Positions 16,161 through 27,735 are shown, counted from the stretch's first letter. The stretch: DNA of 64,000 bases from Rhizobium sp. 16-488-2b (GCF_017741815.1 NZ_JAGHMF010000020.1:173479-237478), one strand, 5' to 3'. The notes: generated by a model from the letters alone, not told the origin. Numbers and translations are program-made.

Positions 16161-17597
16161 TCAGCCGAGCTGTGTGACGTAGCGCACGTCGAGATAGGCG
16201 TTGATTGCTTCCGAGCCGCCTTCCGTGCCGTAGCCCGAATCCTTGATGCCGCCGAACGGCACTTCCGGCAGGGCGAGACCGTTGTGGTTGATCGACAGCA
16301 TGCCGGCTTCGACCCGGCGGCCAAGTGCCTGCGCGGTGGCACTCGAGCTGGTGAAGGCGAAGGAAGCCAGGCCGAACGGCAGGCGGTTTGCTTCGGTGAT
16401 CGCGTCGTCGAGCGTCGAGAAGCGGTTGATGATGGCGAGCGGGCCGAAAGGCTCCTCATTCATCACGCGCGCCGAAAGCGGCACGTTGGCAAGCACCGTC
16501 GGCTCGAAGAAGTTGCCGGTGTTGCCGATACGCCGGCCGCCGGTCTTGAGCTCTGCGCCCTTCGAGACGGCATCGTTGATCAGCTCTTCGAGAGCCGGGA
16601 TACGGCGCTCATTGGCGAGCGGACCCATCTCGACGCCGGCGTCGAGGCCGTTGCCGACCTTGACCGCCTGGGCAGCCTTCACGAAGCCATCCGTGAACTG
16701 ATCCATCACGCCGTCCTGCACCAGGAAGCGCGTCGGCGCGACGCAGACCTGGCCGGCATTGCGGAACTTCGAGCCGGCCATGATCGACACGGCCTGATCG
16801 ACATTGGCGTCATCAAACACCATGACCGGAGCGTGACCACCAAGCTCCATCGTCGCCCGCTTCATGTGCAGGCCGGCCAGCGCCGCCAGCTGCTTGCCAA
16901 CAGGCGTCGAGCCGGTGAACGAGATCTTGCGGATGACGGGGTGCGAGATCAGATATTCGGAGATCTCGGCCGGAATGCCGTAAACGAGGTTGACGACACC
17001 ATTGGGAATGCCGGCATCGGCGAAGACGCGGATGAGTTCAGCCGGCGATGCCGGGGTTTCCTCGGGCGCCTTGACGATGATCGAGCAGCCGGCGGCGATA
17101 GCGGCCGAAAGCTTGCGCACCACCTGGTTGATCGGGAAATTCCACGGCGTGAACGCAGCAACCGGACCGACCGGCGACTTGATCGCCAGCTGGGTAACAT
17201 TCGGCGCGCGCGACGGAATGACCTGGCCATAGGTACGGCGCGCTTCTTCGGCGAACCAGTCGATGACGTCGGCGGCACCAGCAATTTCAATGAGCGACTG
17301 CGCTAGCGGCTTGCCCTGCTCGCGCGTCATCATCCAGGCGATGGTTTCCTTACGCTCGCGCAACAGGTCGGCGGCGCGGCGCATCATCTTCGAGCGGTCG
17401 AAGGGCGAGGTATCGCGCCAGACGCGGAAGCCCTTGTCGGCTGCGGCGAGTGCGGCGTCGAGATCCTCGCGGGAGGCATGCGGAATGGTGCCGATGGTCT
17501 CACCCGTGGCCGGGTCGGTAACGGGCAGCGTCTTGCCGGAGGCGGCATTCTTCCATTCGCCGTCGATGAACAGCTTCACATCGGGATAGGTCTGCAT
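16161..17597 (-). CDS. gabD: succinate-semialdehyde dehydrogenase
   Basis: A 478-residue aldehyde dehydrogenase that oxidises succinate semialdehyde to succinate with NAD(P), the last step of GABA use. Catalytic Glu251 is in MELGGHAP, nucleophile Cys285 in NAGQVCVAPTRF, and the oxyanion Asn lies in PWNFP near residue 153. Length and motifs match GabD, although other ALDH substrates cannot be excluded. A GabT transaminase gene is not adjacent. It is divergent from the LhgO-like gene with a 263-nt intergenic region in which I see no clear operator. Confidence 0.87.
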   Translation of the reverse strand: MQTYPDVKLFIDGEWKNAASGKTLPVTDPATGETIGTIPHASREDLDAALAAADKGFRVWRDTSPFDRSKMMRRAADLLRERKETIAWMMTREQGKPLAQSLIEIAGAADVIDWFAEEARRTYGQVIPSRAPNVTQLAIKSPVGPVAAFTPWNFPINQVVRKLSAAIAAGCSIIVKAPEETPASPAELIRVFADAGIPNGVVNLVYGIPAEISEYLISHPVIRKISFTGSTPVGKQLAALAGLHMKRATMELGGHAPVMVFDDANVDQAVSIMAGSKFRNAGQVCVAPTRFLVQDGVMDQFTDGFVKAAQAVKVGNGLDAGVEMGPLANERRIPALEELINDAVSKGAELKTGGRRIGNTGNFFEPTVLANVPLSARVMNEEPFGPLAIINRFSTLDDAITEANRLPFGLASFAFTSSSATAQALGRRVEAGMLSINHNGLALPEVPFGGIKDSGYGTEGGSEAINAYLDVRYVTQLG

Positions 17598-17860
17598 GAT
17601 TATTCCTTGTCGTCTTCATCAAATCAATTTGTCGGACAGCGAACGGCGCGCCGGGGGCGCGCTCCGCACATGCCTCATATAGGCCGAACGGATGCTGTTT
17701 CTCAGAGCATGCGACGTTATAAACCGAAATGGGCCTGTGTCTCCCCCCAATCGGTCATGCCACTTATGCCAAAAGCGCTACGCCAAAAGCTCTACGATTG
17801 CAGGACTTTGACCATGCCCCGGATTGATGTACTGAACATGACATCGCGGGAGAAAAGCAT

Positions 17861-18973
17861 ATGGATGAGGTCGGCTGCATCATTGCCGGTGCCGGCGTAA
17901 TCGGGCTGGCGATCGCGCGCGAAGCCGCGATGCGCGGTCTGGAGACACTGGTCATCGAGGCCAACCCGATGATCGGCATGGAGACCAGCTCCCGCAATTC
18001 CGAAGTCATCCACGCCGGCATCTATTACCCGCCCGGATCGCTGAAGGCACCGCTCTGTATCGAAGGCCGCGGAAAGCTTTATCGCTACGCCGAGGACAGG
18101 CGCATCCCCCACGCCCGCTGCGGCAAGTTCATCGTCGCGACCAGCCCGGCGCAGGTCGAAAAACTGGAAGCCATCCGCATCAAGGCGGCCGAATGCGGCG
18201 TCGACGACCTTGTGCTGATCTCCGGCGAGGAGGCAATGGCGCGCGAACCGGCGCTGAGCTGCGTCGCCGCCCTCGTCTCGCCCTCGACCGGCATCATCGA
18301 CAGCCACGCGCTGATGCTCTCCTTGCGTGGGGATGCCGAGGAGAACGGCGCCTTCATCGCCGTCAACACCGAGATCGTATCAGGCGAGGCCACCGACAAC
18401 CGCTTCGTCCTGCGCACCCGCGACAAGACGAGCGGCGAGGAATACGACGTCGCCTCGCGCCATTTCATCAACGCCGCCGGCCTGCACGCAAACGATCTCG
18501 CCCGGCTCGTCTCGGGCTTCGATCACGGAACGGTGCCGAAGCTCCACCTCGCCAAGGGCAACTACTTCGCCGCCCCGACGCGCAACGTCTTCTCGCGGCT
18601 GATCTACCCGGTGCCGGAGGATGGCGGCCTCGGCGTGCACCTGACCATGGATCTTGGTGGTTCCATCCGCTTCGGCCCCGATGTCGAGTGGATCGACGCC
18701 GTCGACTACGAGGTCGATCCGACGCGCTGCGAGCGGTTCTACGACGAGATCCGCCGCTACTGGCCCGGTCTGCCCGACAACTGCCTGCAACCGGCCTATA
18801 GCGGCATCCGCCCCAAACTCTCCGGCCCCGGCCAGCCCGCCGCCGACTTCGCCATTCACGGCCCATCCGTCCACGGCGTCAGCGGCATGGTGCATCTCTA
18901 TGGCATCGAGAGCCCGGGCCTTACCTCGTCGCTTGCAATCGCCGAACACGTCATGTCCGAGATTGCCGACTGA
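17861..18973 (+). CDS. lhgO: FAD-dependent L-2-hydroxyglutarate dehydrogenase-like protein
   Basis: A 370-residue DAO-family flavoprotein. The FAD-binding motif GAGVIGLAIAREA is at the N-terminus, followed by the L-2-hydroxyglutarate oxidase signature SSRNSEVIHAGIYYPPGSLKA-type segment with its conserved His. It probably oxidises L-2-hydroxyglutarate to 2-oxoglutarate and passes electrons to the quinone pool. In enterobacteria lhgO is linked to gabD, and here the two genes are divergent neighbours, which supports the call. Confidence 0.82.
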   Translation: MDEVGCIIAGAGVIGLAIAREAAMRGLETLVIEANPMIGMETSSRNSEVIHAGIYYPPGSLKAPLCIEGRGKLYRYAEDRRIPHARCGKFIVATSPAQVEKLEAIRIKAAECGVDDLVLISGEEAMAREPALSCVAALVSPSTGIIDSHALMLSLRGDAEENGAFIAVNTEIVSGEATDNRFVLRTRDKTSGEEYDVASRHFINAAGLHANDLARLVSGFDHGTVPKLHLAKGNYFAAPTRNVFSRLIYPVPEDGGLGVHLTMDLGGSIRFGPDVEWIDAVDYEVDPTRCERFYDEIRRYWPGLPDNCLQPAYSGIRPKLSGPGQPAADFAIHGPSVHGVSGMVHLYGIESPGLTSSLAIAEHVMSEIAD

Positions 18974-19075
18974 AAGGTGGCGCATAACGCCCGTCTCCAA
19001 CCTTCGGATAGTGGCTTCACCACGCAATTCGCGGTAGATTGTGACGTCCGATAGGCAACTTGCGGAGCGCATTTC

Positions 19076-19270
19076 GTGAAAACGATCACCGACAAGGAAC
19101 TGGCCGAGCGCCTGCGCCAGGCGCTCACGATTCTCGACAACAGCATGCCCTCGAGCAAACGCGCGCTCAACATCTACGAGATGGTCATCCGGGTGCTCGA
19201 TACCGGCGCGCGCGTACTCGAGGACGAACAGTTTCGCACGACCGCCAACGACAATCCCGGCAAGCCCTGA
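19076..19270 (+). CDS. small hypothetical protein
   Basis: A 64-residue, mostly helical charged protein beginning MKTITDKELAERLRQ from a GTG codon, preceded by GGAGCG. I do not recognise a family. Codon use is like its neighbours, and the frame fills the gap between the LhgO-like gene and the convergent ProC-like gene, which supports it being real. No signal peptide or membrane segment is present. Confidence 0.55.
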   Translation: MKTITDKELAERLRQALTILDNSMPSSKRALNIYEMVIRVLDTGARVLEDEQFRTTANDNPGKP

Positions 19271-19285
19271 AGCGGGCGTGACGCC

Positions 19286-20053
19286 CTACCCCTTGATCCG
19301 CGCCAGCACGCGATCGAGTGCCGCGATCAGCGCGCCGCTGCCGCCCTTGTGGTCGAAATCCTCGAAGACCTGCTCGTTCAAGCCGCCCTTGGTGGAGAAC
19401 TCTTCCTTGAGTTCGGTGAGCGGCGTCTCGCCATGCTTCACCGCCTCCTGCGCGAGGCTGAGAAATAGTGGCGCCAGATAGGCCCGCGCCTTGTCCGCAG
19501 GCATCCCCTGATCGGCGAGCCAGCCGGTGGTGCGGTCGAGAATGCCGAAATAGGTGGCCATCAGCGCGCTTGCGGCCGCCAGCAGATCATACTCCGCGCG
19601 TGTCTCGCAGGCGACGGCACTGCCCAGCGCCGAAAAGATCGCAGCCACCGTATCATTCCCAGGATAGATCGCCGTCACCCCGGCGCGCTCGGCAACGAAG
19701 GGCAGCGGAATGGCCTGGGTGATTTCGACAGGCGCATCGATCCAGTCCTCGAGCTTCGCCCGGTCAGTGGCAGCGACAACGCTGACGACGCACTGCCCGG
19801 CACGAAAGCGCAAGCATTTGATGACCTCCTCGGCGATCTGCGGCCGGATCGCCAGGAACAGGATATCGGCGGCATCGACCACGGCCTGGTTGTCGGCGCC
19901 GATCTCGACCAGCGGCGACGACGCGGCAAGACGTGCGGCGATCTCGCCATTGCGCGGCGAAACGGTGATCCGCGACAGGTCGAGAGACGAGCCAAGCATC
20001 CCTTTAACCATGGCCTCGGTGATCGTCCCCGTACCCACGAACCCAATCTTCAT
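19286..20053 (-). CDS. pyrroline-5-carboxylate reductase-like protein
   Basis: A 255-residue protein with an N-terminal Rossmann motif (KIGFVGTGTITEAMVKGM) and the ProC C-terminal dimerisation region. It would reduce pyrroline-5-carboxylate to proline using NAD(P)H. Similarity in the C-terminal half looks weaker than in canonical ProC: the usual GSGPAY-type segment is not visible and a looser SALMATYFG stretch stands in its place. A ProC paralogue with another imine substrate is therefore possible. The ATG at 20053 with a GGGAGAG site is preferred to the frame opening at 20080. Confidence 0.75.
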   Translation of the reverse strand: MKIGFVGTGTITEAMVKGMLGSSLDLSRITVSPRNGEIAARLAASSPLVEIGADNQAVVDAADILFLAIRPQIAEEVIKCLRFRAGQCVVSVVAATDRAKLEDWIDAPVEITQAIPLPFVAERAGVTAIYPGNDTVAAIFSALGSAVACETRAEYDLLAAASALMATYFGILDRTTGWLADQGMPADKARAYLAPLFLSLAQEAVKHGETPLTELKEEFSTKGGLNEQVFEDFDHKGGSGALIAALDRVLARIKG

Positions 20054-20093
20054 CACCGCTCTCCCTTCGAAGTCGCGCATCCCGCGCCACCAA

Positions 20094-20122
20094 CAAAAAA
20101 CCGCCGGATCGCTCCGACGGTT
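20094..20122 (-). terminator. terminator of the DUF882 gene
   Basis: On the minus strand CCGTCGGAGCGATCCGGCGG folds into a stem and is followed by TTTTTTG. It lies 26 nt beyond the DUF882 stop and just upstream of the ProC-like gene, separating the two transcripts. Confidence 0.8.
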
Positions 20123-20147
20123 CTGACTGTCTGATCTGGAAGATGGC

Positions 20148-22070
20148 TCAGTTCGATTCGAACTTGCGCACTTCCATGAAGTTCACCGCCGTGCCGCTGA
20201 AGCGGCCCGTATCGATCGACGCCGTCTTGGTGAAGCCCTCGGCATAGACGGCCTTCGGCTGCGCGCGCAGCGTCTGGCTTACGAAACGCGGTGCCTTGAC
20301 CGGCTTGGTCACCATTTCCATGCGCGCGTTGCTGAGCGCCCACTGCGAGATGATCTTCTGCGTCAGCTTCGGCTCGGTGGTCACAGTCGCGCGGCTGGCA
20401 TCGGCCTCGGCGGCTTCATGCTTTGTCGGCCGGCCACCCTTCGAAGGCAGGCTCTGAGCAGCACTCGGCTCGATTGCCGGCTTCGGCACATCGAAGGCAT
20501 CGCCGAAGCTTGCCGACTTGGTCGCGGGCGCAAGCGCTGCCAGCTGCACCGGCGGCTTTTCGGCCGGAACCTTTTGCGGCATCGCTGCGTTTATAGCCTG
20601 TTCGACGCTCGATACCGGCGGCTGGTTGGCTGCAAGCTGGCCGTGATTGGCAGAGTTCTGCTGATTGAGAGCATCGGCAACGGCTGGAGAAAGCGTACCC
20701 TGCTGATCTGCCTCATCGACACCGGCTTCCGGATCGGCATTCGCCGCCGCCAGGAGCTTTTCTGCAAGAGCCGGACGCTCAGCCGGCGTCGGCACTGCCG
20801 CGAGATTCCCCGTCATCGCGGCAGCCGGATCGGCTGAAGCGACTTCCGCGTCTCCCGGAGAACGACGTGCGCCGAGGAGCGAAGGCACCGGAACGCTATA
20901 CGCGCTGAGATCGGCATAGCCCTGCTGGCCCTGATCGGTCACAGCGGCGAGAGCATCCTGCGCTGCATTACCCGACTGCGGAGCGACAAGGGCGCTGGCC
21001 ACTTCGCTGCCGCCAGGCTGATTTGCGAACGCCGGCCGCACCTGCGGGATCGGCGCGTTGACGCTTGCGACTTCAGTCTGCTGCGAAGCTTCTGCCTGAG
21101 CCGGTGCACCCTGGCTCGGATCAGCCGCGTTCGGCATATCGGCGGCCTTCGGCGGCGTTGCCTTGGCAACGGCGACTGCTGGCGTGCTGTCGTCGGAGTT
21201 ATCCTCTTCCTCATCCGCGCCACCGCCAAACAGGGCTGCAAACAAGGTCTTCGGCTTCTTGCGCTCTTCGCTGGCCGAGCCGGTATAGGCGCCGGAGCTT
21301 GCCATCTGCACCGAGCTGTCGCTCACGCGACGCTTGTAATCGGCGACCGCCTGCTCATAACCCGGCAGCGGCTTGCCGTCGGCCGGGATGTGCATCGTGT
21401 TGCCGTTCGGGAAGAGACGGACGAGTTCGTCGCGGTTCATGCGCGGCCATGCGCGAACGCCGCCGACATCCATGTGCACGAAGGGCGAACCGGATTTCGG
21501 ATAGAAACCAACGCCGCCGACCTGCATTTTCATGCCGATCGCGCGCAAAGTCGCCAGTTTCACGTCAGGAATAAAGAAGTCCATCGCCTTGCCGAGCATG
21601 TGCTGGCTCTTCTCGGCGACACCGGAATTGCGCGAGCGGTTCTTCAGCATGGCGTTGGTGCCCGGCGAACGGAAACCGCAGACGACGTTGATGTAATCCT
21701 TGGAACCGCTCTGGCGGTAGACTTCCCAGATCAGGTCGAAGAGGCGCGGGTCCATCTTCGTCGGCTGGTTCTTGCGCCAGTCGCGAAGGAAGCGGTTCAG
21801 CTGCTCGAGACCCTTGGGGTCGAACCTGCCGTTGCGCTTATAGGTGATGACAGCCTTTTCACCCGTGTGAATGAAGTAAAGCTTGAGACTACGCGTTTCG
21901 CCCGCCGCTTGCGACGGCGTACTGGAGCCGACGAGCACCGGGGACGAAACTGCAACTGCGAGAAGGGCGGCCATAGCCGTCCTTGTCACCTTTCCGCAAA
22001 GGTCTGCGCACCTGTTGCGCCATGTCGGGCGCGAAGGCTTCGTATTCCAATTCAGATCCGGCAAACTCAA
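20148..22070 (-). CDS. DUF882 / peptidase M15-like secreted protein with long disordered tail
   Basis: A 640-residue protein. After a signal or anchor segment around residues 30-56 comes a DUF882 (YcbK-like, M15 fold) domain to about residue 240. It carries the zinc-site pattern SQHMLGKAMD (His, Asp) and a second histidine in FVHMDVGG. Such domains act on peptidoglycan peptides or link it to the envelope. The remaining 400 residues are rich in Ala, Pro, Gln and Ser and look disordered, much longer than in typical 180-residue relatives. It lies downstream of a sigma-54 regulator gene with a 174-nt gap. Confidence 0.8.
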   Translation of the reverse strand: MSLPDLNWNTKPSRPTWRNRCADLCGKVTRTAMAALLAVAVSSPVLVGSSTPSQAAGETRSLKLYFIHTGEKAVITYKRNGRFDPKGLEQLNRFLRDWRKNQPTKMDPRLFDLIWEVYRQSGSKDYINVVCGFRSPGTNAMLKNRSRNSGVAEKSQHMLGKAMDFFIPDVKLATLRAIGMKMQVGGVGFYPKSGSPFVHMDVGGVRAWPRMNRDELVRLFPNGNTMHIPADGKPLPGYEQAVADYKRRVSDSSVQMASSGAYTGSASEERKKPKTLFAALFGGGADEEEDNSDDSTPAVAVAKATPPKAADMPNAADPSQGAPAQAEASQQTEVASVNAPIPQVRPAFANQPGGSEVASALVAPQSGNAAQDALAAVTDQGQQGYADLSAYSVPVPSLLGARRSPGDAEVASADPAAAMTGNLAAVPTPAERPALAEKLLAAANADPEAGVDEADQQGTLSPAVADALNQQNSANHGQLAANQPPVSSVEQAINAAMPQKVPAEKPPVQLAALAPATKSASFGDAFDVPKPAIEPSAAQSLPSKGGRPTKHEAAEADASRATVTTEPKLTQKIISQWALSNARMEMVTKPVKAPRFVSQTLRAQPKAVYAEGFTKTASIDTGRFSGTAVNFMEVRKFESN

Positions 22071-22244
22071 TCCCCGTCAGACAGCCGATGGTCCCTCAAT
22101 CTGACCCTTGACTGTGAAATGCGGTCACACGATGGCAAAAATGCCACACATGATCAACCTTTTCTTTACATAGTGAACAGGCCACTAACAAGTGGTTTAT
22201 GATTGGTAACAAAAGATGATTGCCGGAATCTTAACTGAAACACC

Positions 22245-23798
<1,554 letters not shown>

Positions 23799-24007
23799 TG
23801 CTGCCTCACTTCATGCGAAACCTTGAATGGCAATGTCGCAGAAAGGCTTGAACATCCAGTTTTGAGAAATAATCGCATTTTAACGTTTGTGACGAAGGCG
23901 GATTCGCCTCGAAACGACGCTCCTGCGCGACGAAAAGCCCCTTGATGCCAAGGCTTTGGGCGCTTAGACAGTCAGACCTGTCGTAAAATAGGAAGAGGAT
24001 CCCGCTC

Positions 24008-25861
24008 ATGAAAAACCCGCTCTTCGGCGCCGAATACAACTTTTCGGTAAGCAATGCCGGTTCCGCGAAGGCGATCGAACTCGGCGACCTCCCGACCTGG
24101 AAGCTTCAGGACCTCTATCCTTCTGCCACCTCCGACGCCTTCAAGGCCGACATGGCGAAGGCAGAAAAGGACTCTCTTGCCTTCGAAGCCAAGTGGAAGG
24201 GCAAGCTCTCGGACGCCGCGACCAGGAAGGGCGCAGACGGCATCGGCCAGGCGCTGAAGGAATATGAAGCGCTCGACGACATCATCGGCCGCCTCGGCTC
24301 ATTCGCGGGCCTCACCTATTTCTCCGACACGTCGAGCCCGGCCAACGGCAAGCTTTATGGCGACGTGCAGGCGAAGATCACCGATTTCTCCGGCCACCTG
24401 CTGTTCTTCACGCTCGAGCTCAACCGCATCGACGACGCCGTGATCGACGCCTGCATGGCCAACGACCCCGATGCCGGCCACTATCGTCCGTGGCTGGTCG
24501 ATCTGCGCAAGGACGAGCCCTACCAGCTCGACGACAAGCTGGAGCAGCTCTTCCTCGAGAAATCGATGACCTCGGCCGCCGCCTTCAACCGCCTGTTCGA
24601 CGAGACCATGGCGGAGCTGCGCTTCGAGGTGGATGGCGAGATGCTGTCGATCGAGGTGACGCTGAACATGCTGCAGGACCGCGACCCCGAAGTGCGCCGC
24701 AAGGGCGCCATGGCGCTTGCCAAGACCTTCAAGGACAATCTGCGCATCTTCACGCTGATCACCAACACGCTCGCCAAGGACAAGGACATTTCCGACCGCT
24801 GGCGCGGCTTCGAGGACATCGCTGATTCAAGGCACCTCGCCAACCGCGTCGAGCGCGAAGTGGTCGATGCGCTGGCCGCCGCCGTCCGCGACGCCTATCC
24901 GCGCCTGTCTCACCGCTATTACACGATGAAGGCGAAGTGGCTCGGAATGGATCAGATGGAGTTCTGGGACCGCAACGCGCCGTTGCCGGAAACCTCCAAT
25001 GCCGTCATCTCCTGGACCGAGGCCAAGGACACCGTTCTCTCAGCCTACGGCAATTTTGCCCCCGAGATGGCCGCGATCGCCAAGCGCTTCTTCGACGAGG
25101 AGTGGATCGACGCGCCGGTCCGCCCCGGCAAGGCGCCAGGCGCCTTCGCGCACCCCACAGTTCCCTCCGCCCATCCCTATGTGCTCGTCAACTATCTCGG
25201 CAAGCCGCGCGACGTGATGACGCTCGCCCATGAACTCGGCCATGGCGTGCACCAGGTGCTCGCCGGCGGCCAGGGCGCGCTGATGTGCCAGACGCCGCTG
25301 ACACTCGCCGAAACCGCCTCCGTCTTCGGCGAAATGCTGACCTTCCGCGCCCTTCTCGACAAGACCAAGGACAAGCGCGAGCGCAAGGCAATGCTCGCCC
25401 AGAAGGTCGAGGACATGATCAACACGGTCGTGCGCCAGATCGCCTTCTACGAATTCGAGCGCAAGGTTCACACCGCCCGCAAGGAAGGCGAACTGACGGC
25501 CGAGCAGATCGGCGAGCTATGGCTGTCGGTCCAGGCCGAAAGCCTCGGCCCGGCGATCAAGATCTCCGAGGGCTACGAGACCTACTGGACCTACATCCCC
25601 CACTTCATCCACTCGCCCTTCTACGTCTACGCCTACGCCTTCGGCGACTGCCTGGTAAACTCGCTCTACGCCGTCTACCAGAAGGCTGATCAGGGTTTCC
25701 AGGACAAGTATTTCGAGCTCCTCAAGGCCGGCGGCACCAAGCATCACTCCGAACTCCTCAAGCCCTTCGGCCTCGACGCCACCGATCCGTCGTTCTGGAG
25801 CAAGGGTTTGTCGATGATCGAGGGGCTGATCGACGAGCTGGAAGCGCTAGATAAGGGCTGA
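24008..25861 (+). CDS. pepF: M3 family oligoendopeptidase
   Basis: A 617-residue cytoplasmic zinc metallopeptidase of the M3B (PepF) family that degrades short peptides. The zinc site HELGH has ligands His408 and His412 and catalytic Glu409. Family-typical helical N-terminal and C-terminal regions are complete, including the YFEL..GG..HHSELLK segment near the end. A GAGG site lies before the ATG. It is divergent from the sigma-54 regulator gene with a 209-nt gap. Confidence 0.93.
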   Translation: MKNPLFGAEYNFSVSNAGSAKAIELGDLPTWKLQDLYPSATSDAFKADMAKAEKDSLAFEAKWKGKLSDAATRKGADGIGQALKEYEALDDIIGRLGSFAGLTYFSDTSSPANGKLYGDVQAKITDFSGHLLFFTLELNRIDDAVIDACMANDPDAGHYRPWLVDLRKDEPYQLDDKLEQLFLEKSMTSAAAFNRLFDETMAELRFEVDGEMLSIEVTLNMLQDRDPEVRRKGAMALAKTFKDNLRIFTLITNTLAKDKDISDRWRGFEDIADSRHLANRVEREVVDALAAAVRDAYPRLSHRYYTMKAKWLGMDQMEFWDRNAPLPETSNAVISWTEAKDTVLSAYGNFAPEMAAIAKRFFDEEWIDAPVRPGKAPGAFAHPTVPSAHPYVLVNYLGKPRDVMTLAHELGHGVHQVLAGGQGALMCQTPLTLAETASVFGEMLTFRALLDKTKDKRERKAMLAQKVEDMINTVVRQIAFYEFERKVHTARKEGELTAEQIGELWLSVQAESLGPAIKISEGYETYWTYIPHFIHSPFYVYAYAFGDCLVNSLYAVYQKADQGFQDKYFELLKAGGTKHHSELLKPFGLDATDPSFWSKGLSMIEGLIDELEALDKG

Positions 25862-25872
25862 GGTGTCGTCCT

Positions 25873-25891
25873 TTCTCCCCACCGGGGAGAA
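25873..25891. repeat. short palindrome after pepF
   Basis: TTCTCCCC, ACC and GGGGAGAA form a perfect 8-bp stem with a 3-nt loop in the 72-nt gap between pepF and pabB. It resembles the ends of the larger mosaic repeats in this window and may be a remnant. There is no T run, so a terminator role is doubtful. Confidence 0.5.
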
Positions 25892-25933
25892 GGGAGATTG
25901 CCGCACCGCACCGCTTCATAATCAGGACCCAGC

Positions 25934-27106
25934 ATGAACGGGCGCGCCCCCCACATCCTCTTCCGAGACGACACATCCGGCCAGGTCATGCTTTTCGCCG
26001 ACCCGGCCGAGATCATCGTCGCCCACACCCGCGCCGAGGTCTTTACCGGCCTCGCCGGCATGGAGGAGGCCAGAAAGGCGGGCAAGTGGCTCGCCGGCTA
26101 CATCGCCTACGAAGCCGGCCATCTCTTCGAGGACAAGCTCGCCGGTTTCGCCATCGAGAACCGCACGACCCCGCTCCTGTGCTTCGGCGTCTTCGACCAC
26201 CCGCAACCGGGCGGCCACCCGCTCGCCCAACCAACACAGCGCCTCGAAAACGAAGAGTTCCTGACCGCGCCGAAAGCCGCATGGGACTTCGCCACCTACC
26301 AGAACCGCTTCGACCGCCTGCACCACCACCTCATGCAGGGCGATTGCTACCAGGCCAATCTCACCATGCCGATTACGGCCCGCTGGTCCGGCGACCCGCG
26401 GGCCGCCTTCTGGTCGCTAATCGAACGCCAGCCGGTGAAATACGGCGCGCTGGTCGATCTCGGCGGCCCGGTCATCCTGTCGCGCTCGCCCGAGCTCTTC
26501 TTCCGCACCGACGAGGAAGGCTGGATCGAGACGCATCCGATGAAGGGCACGGCAAGGCGCGGCAGCACCCCCGCCGAGGACGAGGCGATCAAGCAGGCGA
26601 TGCTCGCCGACATCAAGACGCAGGCCGAAAACCGGATGATCGTCGACCTCTTGCGCAACGATATCTCGCGCATCACGGAAGTCGGCACGCTCGACGTCCC
26701 AAAACTCTTCGATATCGAGACTTATCCTACGGTACACCAGATGGTGAGCCACGTGCAGGCAAAGCTGCTGCCCAACCTCGACATCCGCGACATCCTCGCC
26801 GCCCTCTTCCCCTGCGGCTCAATCACGGGCGCGCCCAAGATCAGCGCCATGACGATCCTGCACGAGCTCGAAGACGGCCCGCGCGACGTCTATTGCGGCG
26901 CCATCGGCATGATCGCACCCTCGGGCGCCATGCGCTTTTCCGTCGCCATCCGCACGCTCACGCTCTTTGACGACGGCCGCGCCGTCTTCAATGTCGGCGG
27001 CGGCATCGTCATCGATTCCACCGCTGAAGCCGAATATGAGGAATGCCTCCTGAAGGCCCGCTTCGCCATCGGCGACCAGCCGATCGCAGGAACGGGGAGC
27101 GTCTGA
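25934..27106 (+). CDS. pabB: aminodeoxychorismate synthase component I
   Basis: A 390-residue chorismate-binding enzyme that uses ammonia or glutamine-derived nitrogen to make 4-amino-4-deoxychorismate for folate. Signatures are PMKGTARRG with the catalytic Lys, ENRMIVDLLRNDI, and CGSITGAPK. It is shorter than E. coli PabB, lacking part of the N-terminal domain, as in many alphaproteobacterial PabB proteins. The stop lies 2 nt before the pabC-like start, so the two genes form an operon supplying p-aminobenzoate. Confidence 0.93.
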   Translation: MNGRAPHILFRDDTSGQVMLFADPAEIIVAHTRAEVFTGLAGMEEARKAGKWLAGYIAYEAGHLFEDKLAGFAIENRTTPLLCFGVFDHPQPGGHPLAQPTQRLENEEFLTAPKAAWDFATYQNRFDRLHHHLMQGDCYQANLTMPITARWSGDPRAAFWSLIERQPVKYGALVDLGGPVILSRSPELFFRTDEEGWIETHPMKGTARRGSTPAEDEAIKQAMLADIKTQAENRMIVDLLRNDISRITEVGTLDVPKLFDIETYPTVHQMVSHVQAKLLPNLDIRDILAALFPCGSITGAPKISAMTILHELEDGPRDVYCGAIGMIAPSGAMRFSVAIRTLTLFDDGRAVFNVGGGIVIDSTAEAEYEECLLKARFAIGDQPIAGTGSV

Positions 27107-27108
27107 CC

Positions 27109-27735
27109 ATGGCCGATTTCTCGCTGATCGAAACCCTGCGCTACGAGCCCGACACCGGCTTCATCCGCCTGCGCCTGCATCTCGCCCGCCTCACCCGCTC
27201 CGCCCGCCGCATCGGCTTTCCGCAGCCGGCGGGTGCGCTCGAAAGATTGCAGCAAGCCGTCGCCGACGCTACCACGCCTCAGCGCGTCCGGCTGACCTTC
27301 GACGAGAACGCGACTATCGACGTGACCGCCGCACCCTTCACGCCGCTCGCGCCCGACACCAGCTGGACCATCCGCATCGCCGACCAGCGGCTGGACTCCG
27401 CCGACAGGCTGCTCCGCATCAAGACCACGCGCCGCGCGGTCTACGAGGCCGCGCGCGCCGAATACACCACTGCGGACGCTGACGAAGTGCTGATGCTGAA
27501 CGAGCGCGGCGAGGCCTGCGAGGGCACGATCACCTCGATCTTCCTCGACGATGGCTCGGGCATGCTGCGTACACCACCGATCTCCTGCGGCCTGCTGGCA
27601 GGCGTATTGCGCACCGAACTCATCTGCCAGCGCAAGGCCCGCGTCGGCCGCATTACGCGCGATGATCTGATGACCGGAAAACTCTATGTCGGGAACTCCC
27701 TGCGCGGGCTGATACCGGCAAGGCTCACTGACTAG
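27109..27735 (+). CDS. pabC: class IV aminotransferase, probable aminodeoxychorismate lyase
   Basis: A 208-residue PLP protein of the branched-chain aminotransferase/4-amino-4-deoxychorismate lyase fold. The PLP lysine is in the RIKTTRRAVYE segment, and the cofactor glutamate lies in NERGEACEGTITSIF. It is shorter than E. coli PabC (269 residues) because the N-terminal part is reduced. It directly follows pabB, supporting elimination of pyruvate to give p-aminobenzoate. Its 3' end overlaps the convergent GGDEF gene by 4 nt. Confidence 0.85.
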   Translation: MADFSLIETLRYEPDTGFIRLRLHLARLTRSARRIGFPQPAGALERLQQAVADATTPQRVRLTFDENATIDVTAAPFTPLAPDTSWTIRIADQRLDSADRLLRIKTTRRAVYEAARAEYTTADADEVLMLNERGEACEGTITSIFLDDGSGMLRTPPISCGLLAGVLRTELICQRKARVGRITRDDLMTGKLYVGNSLRGLIPARLTD

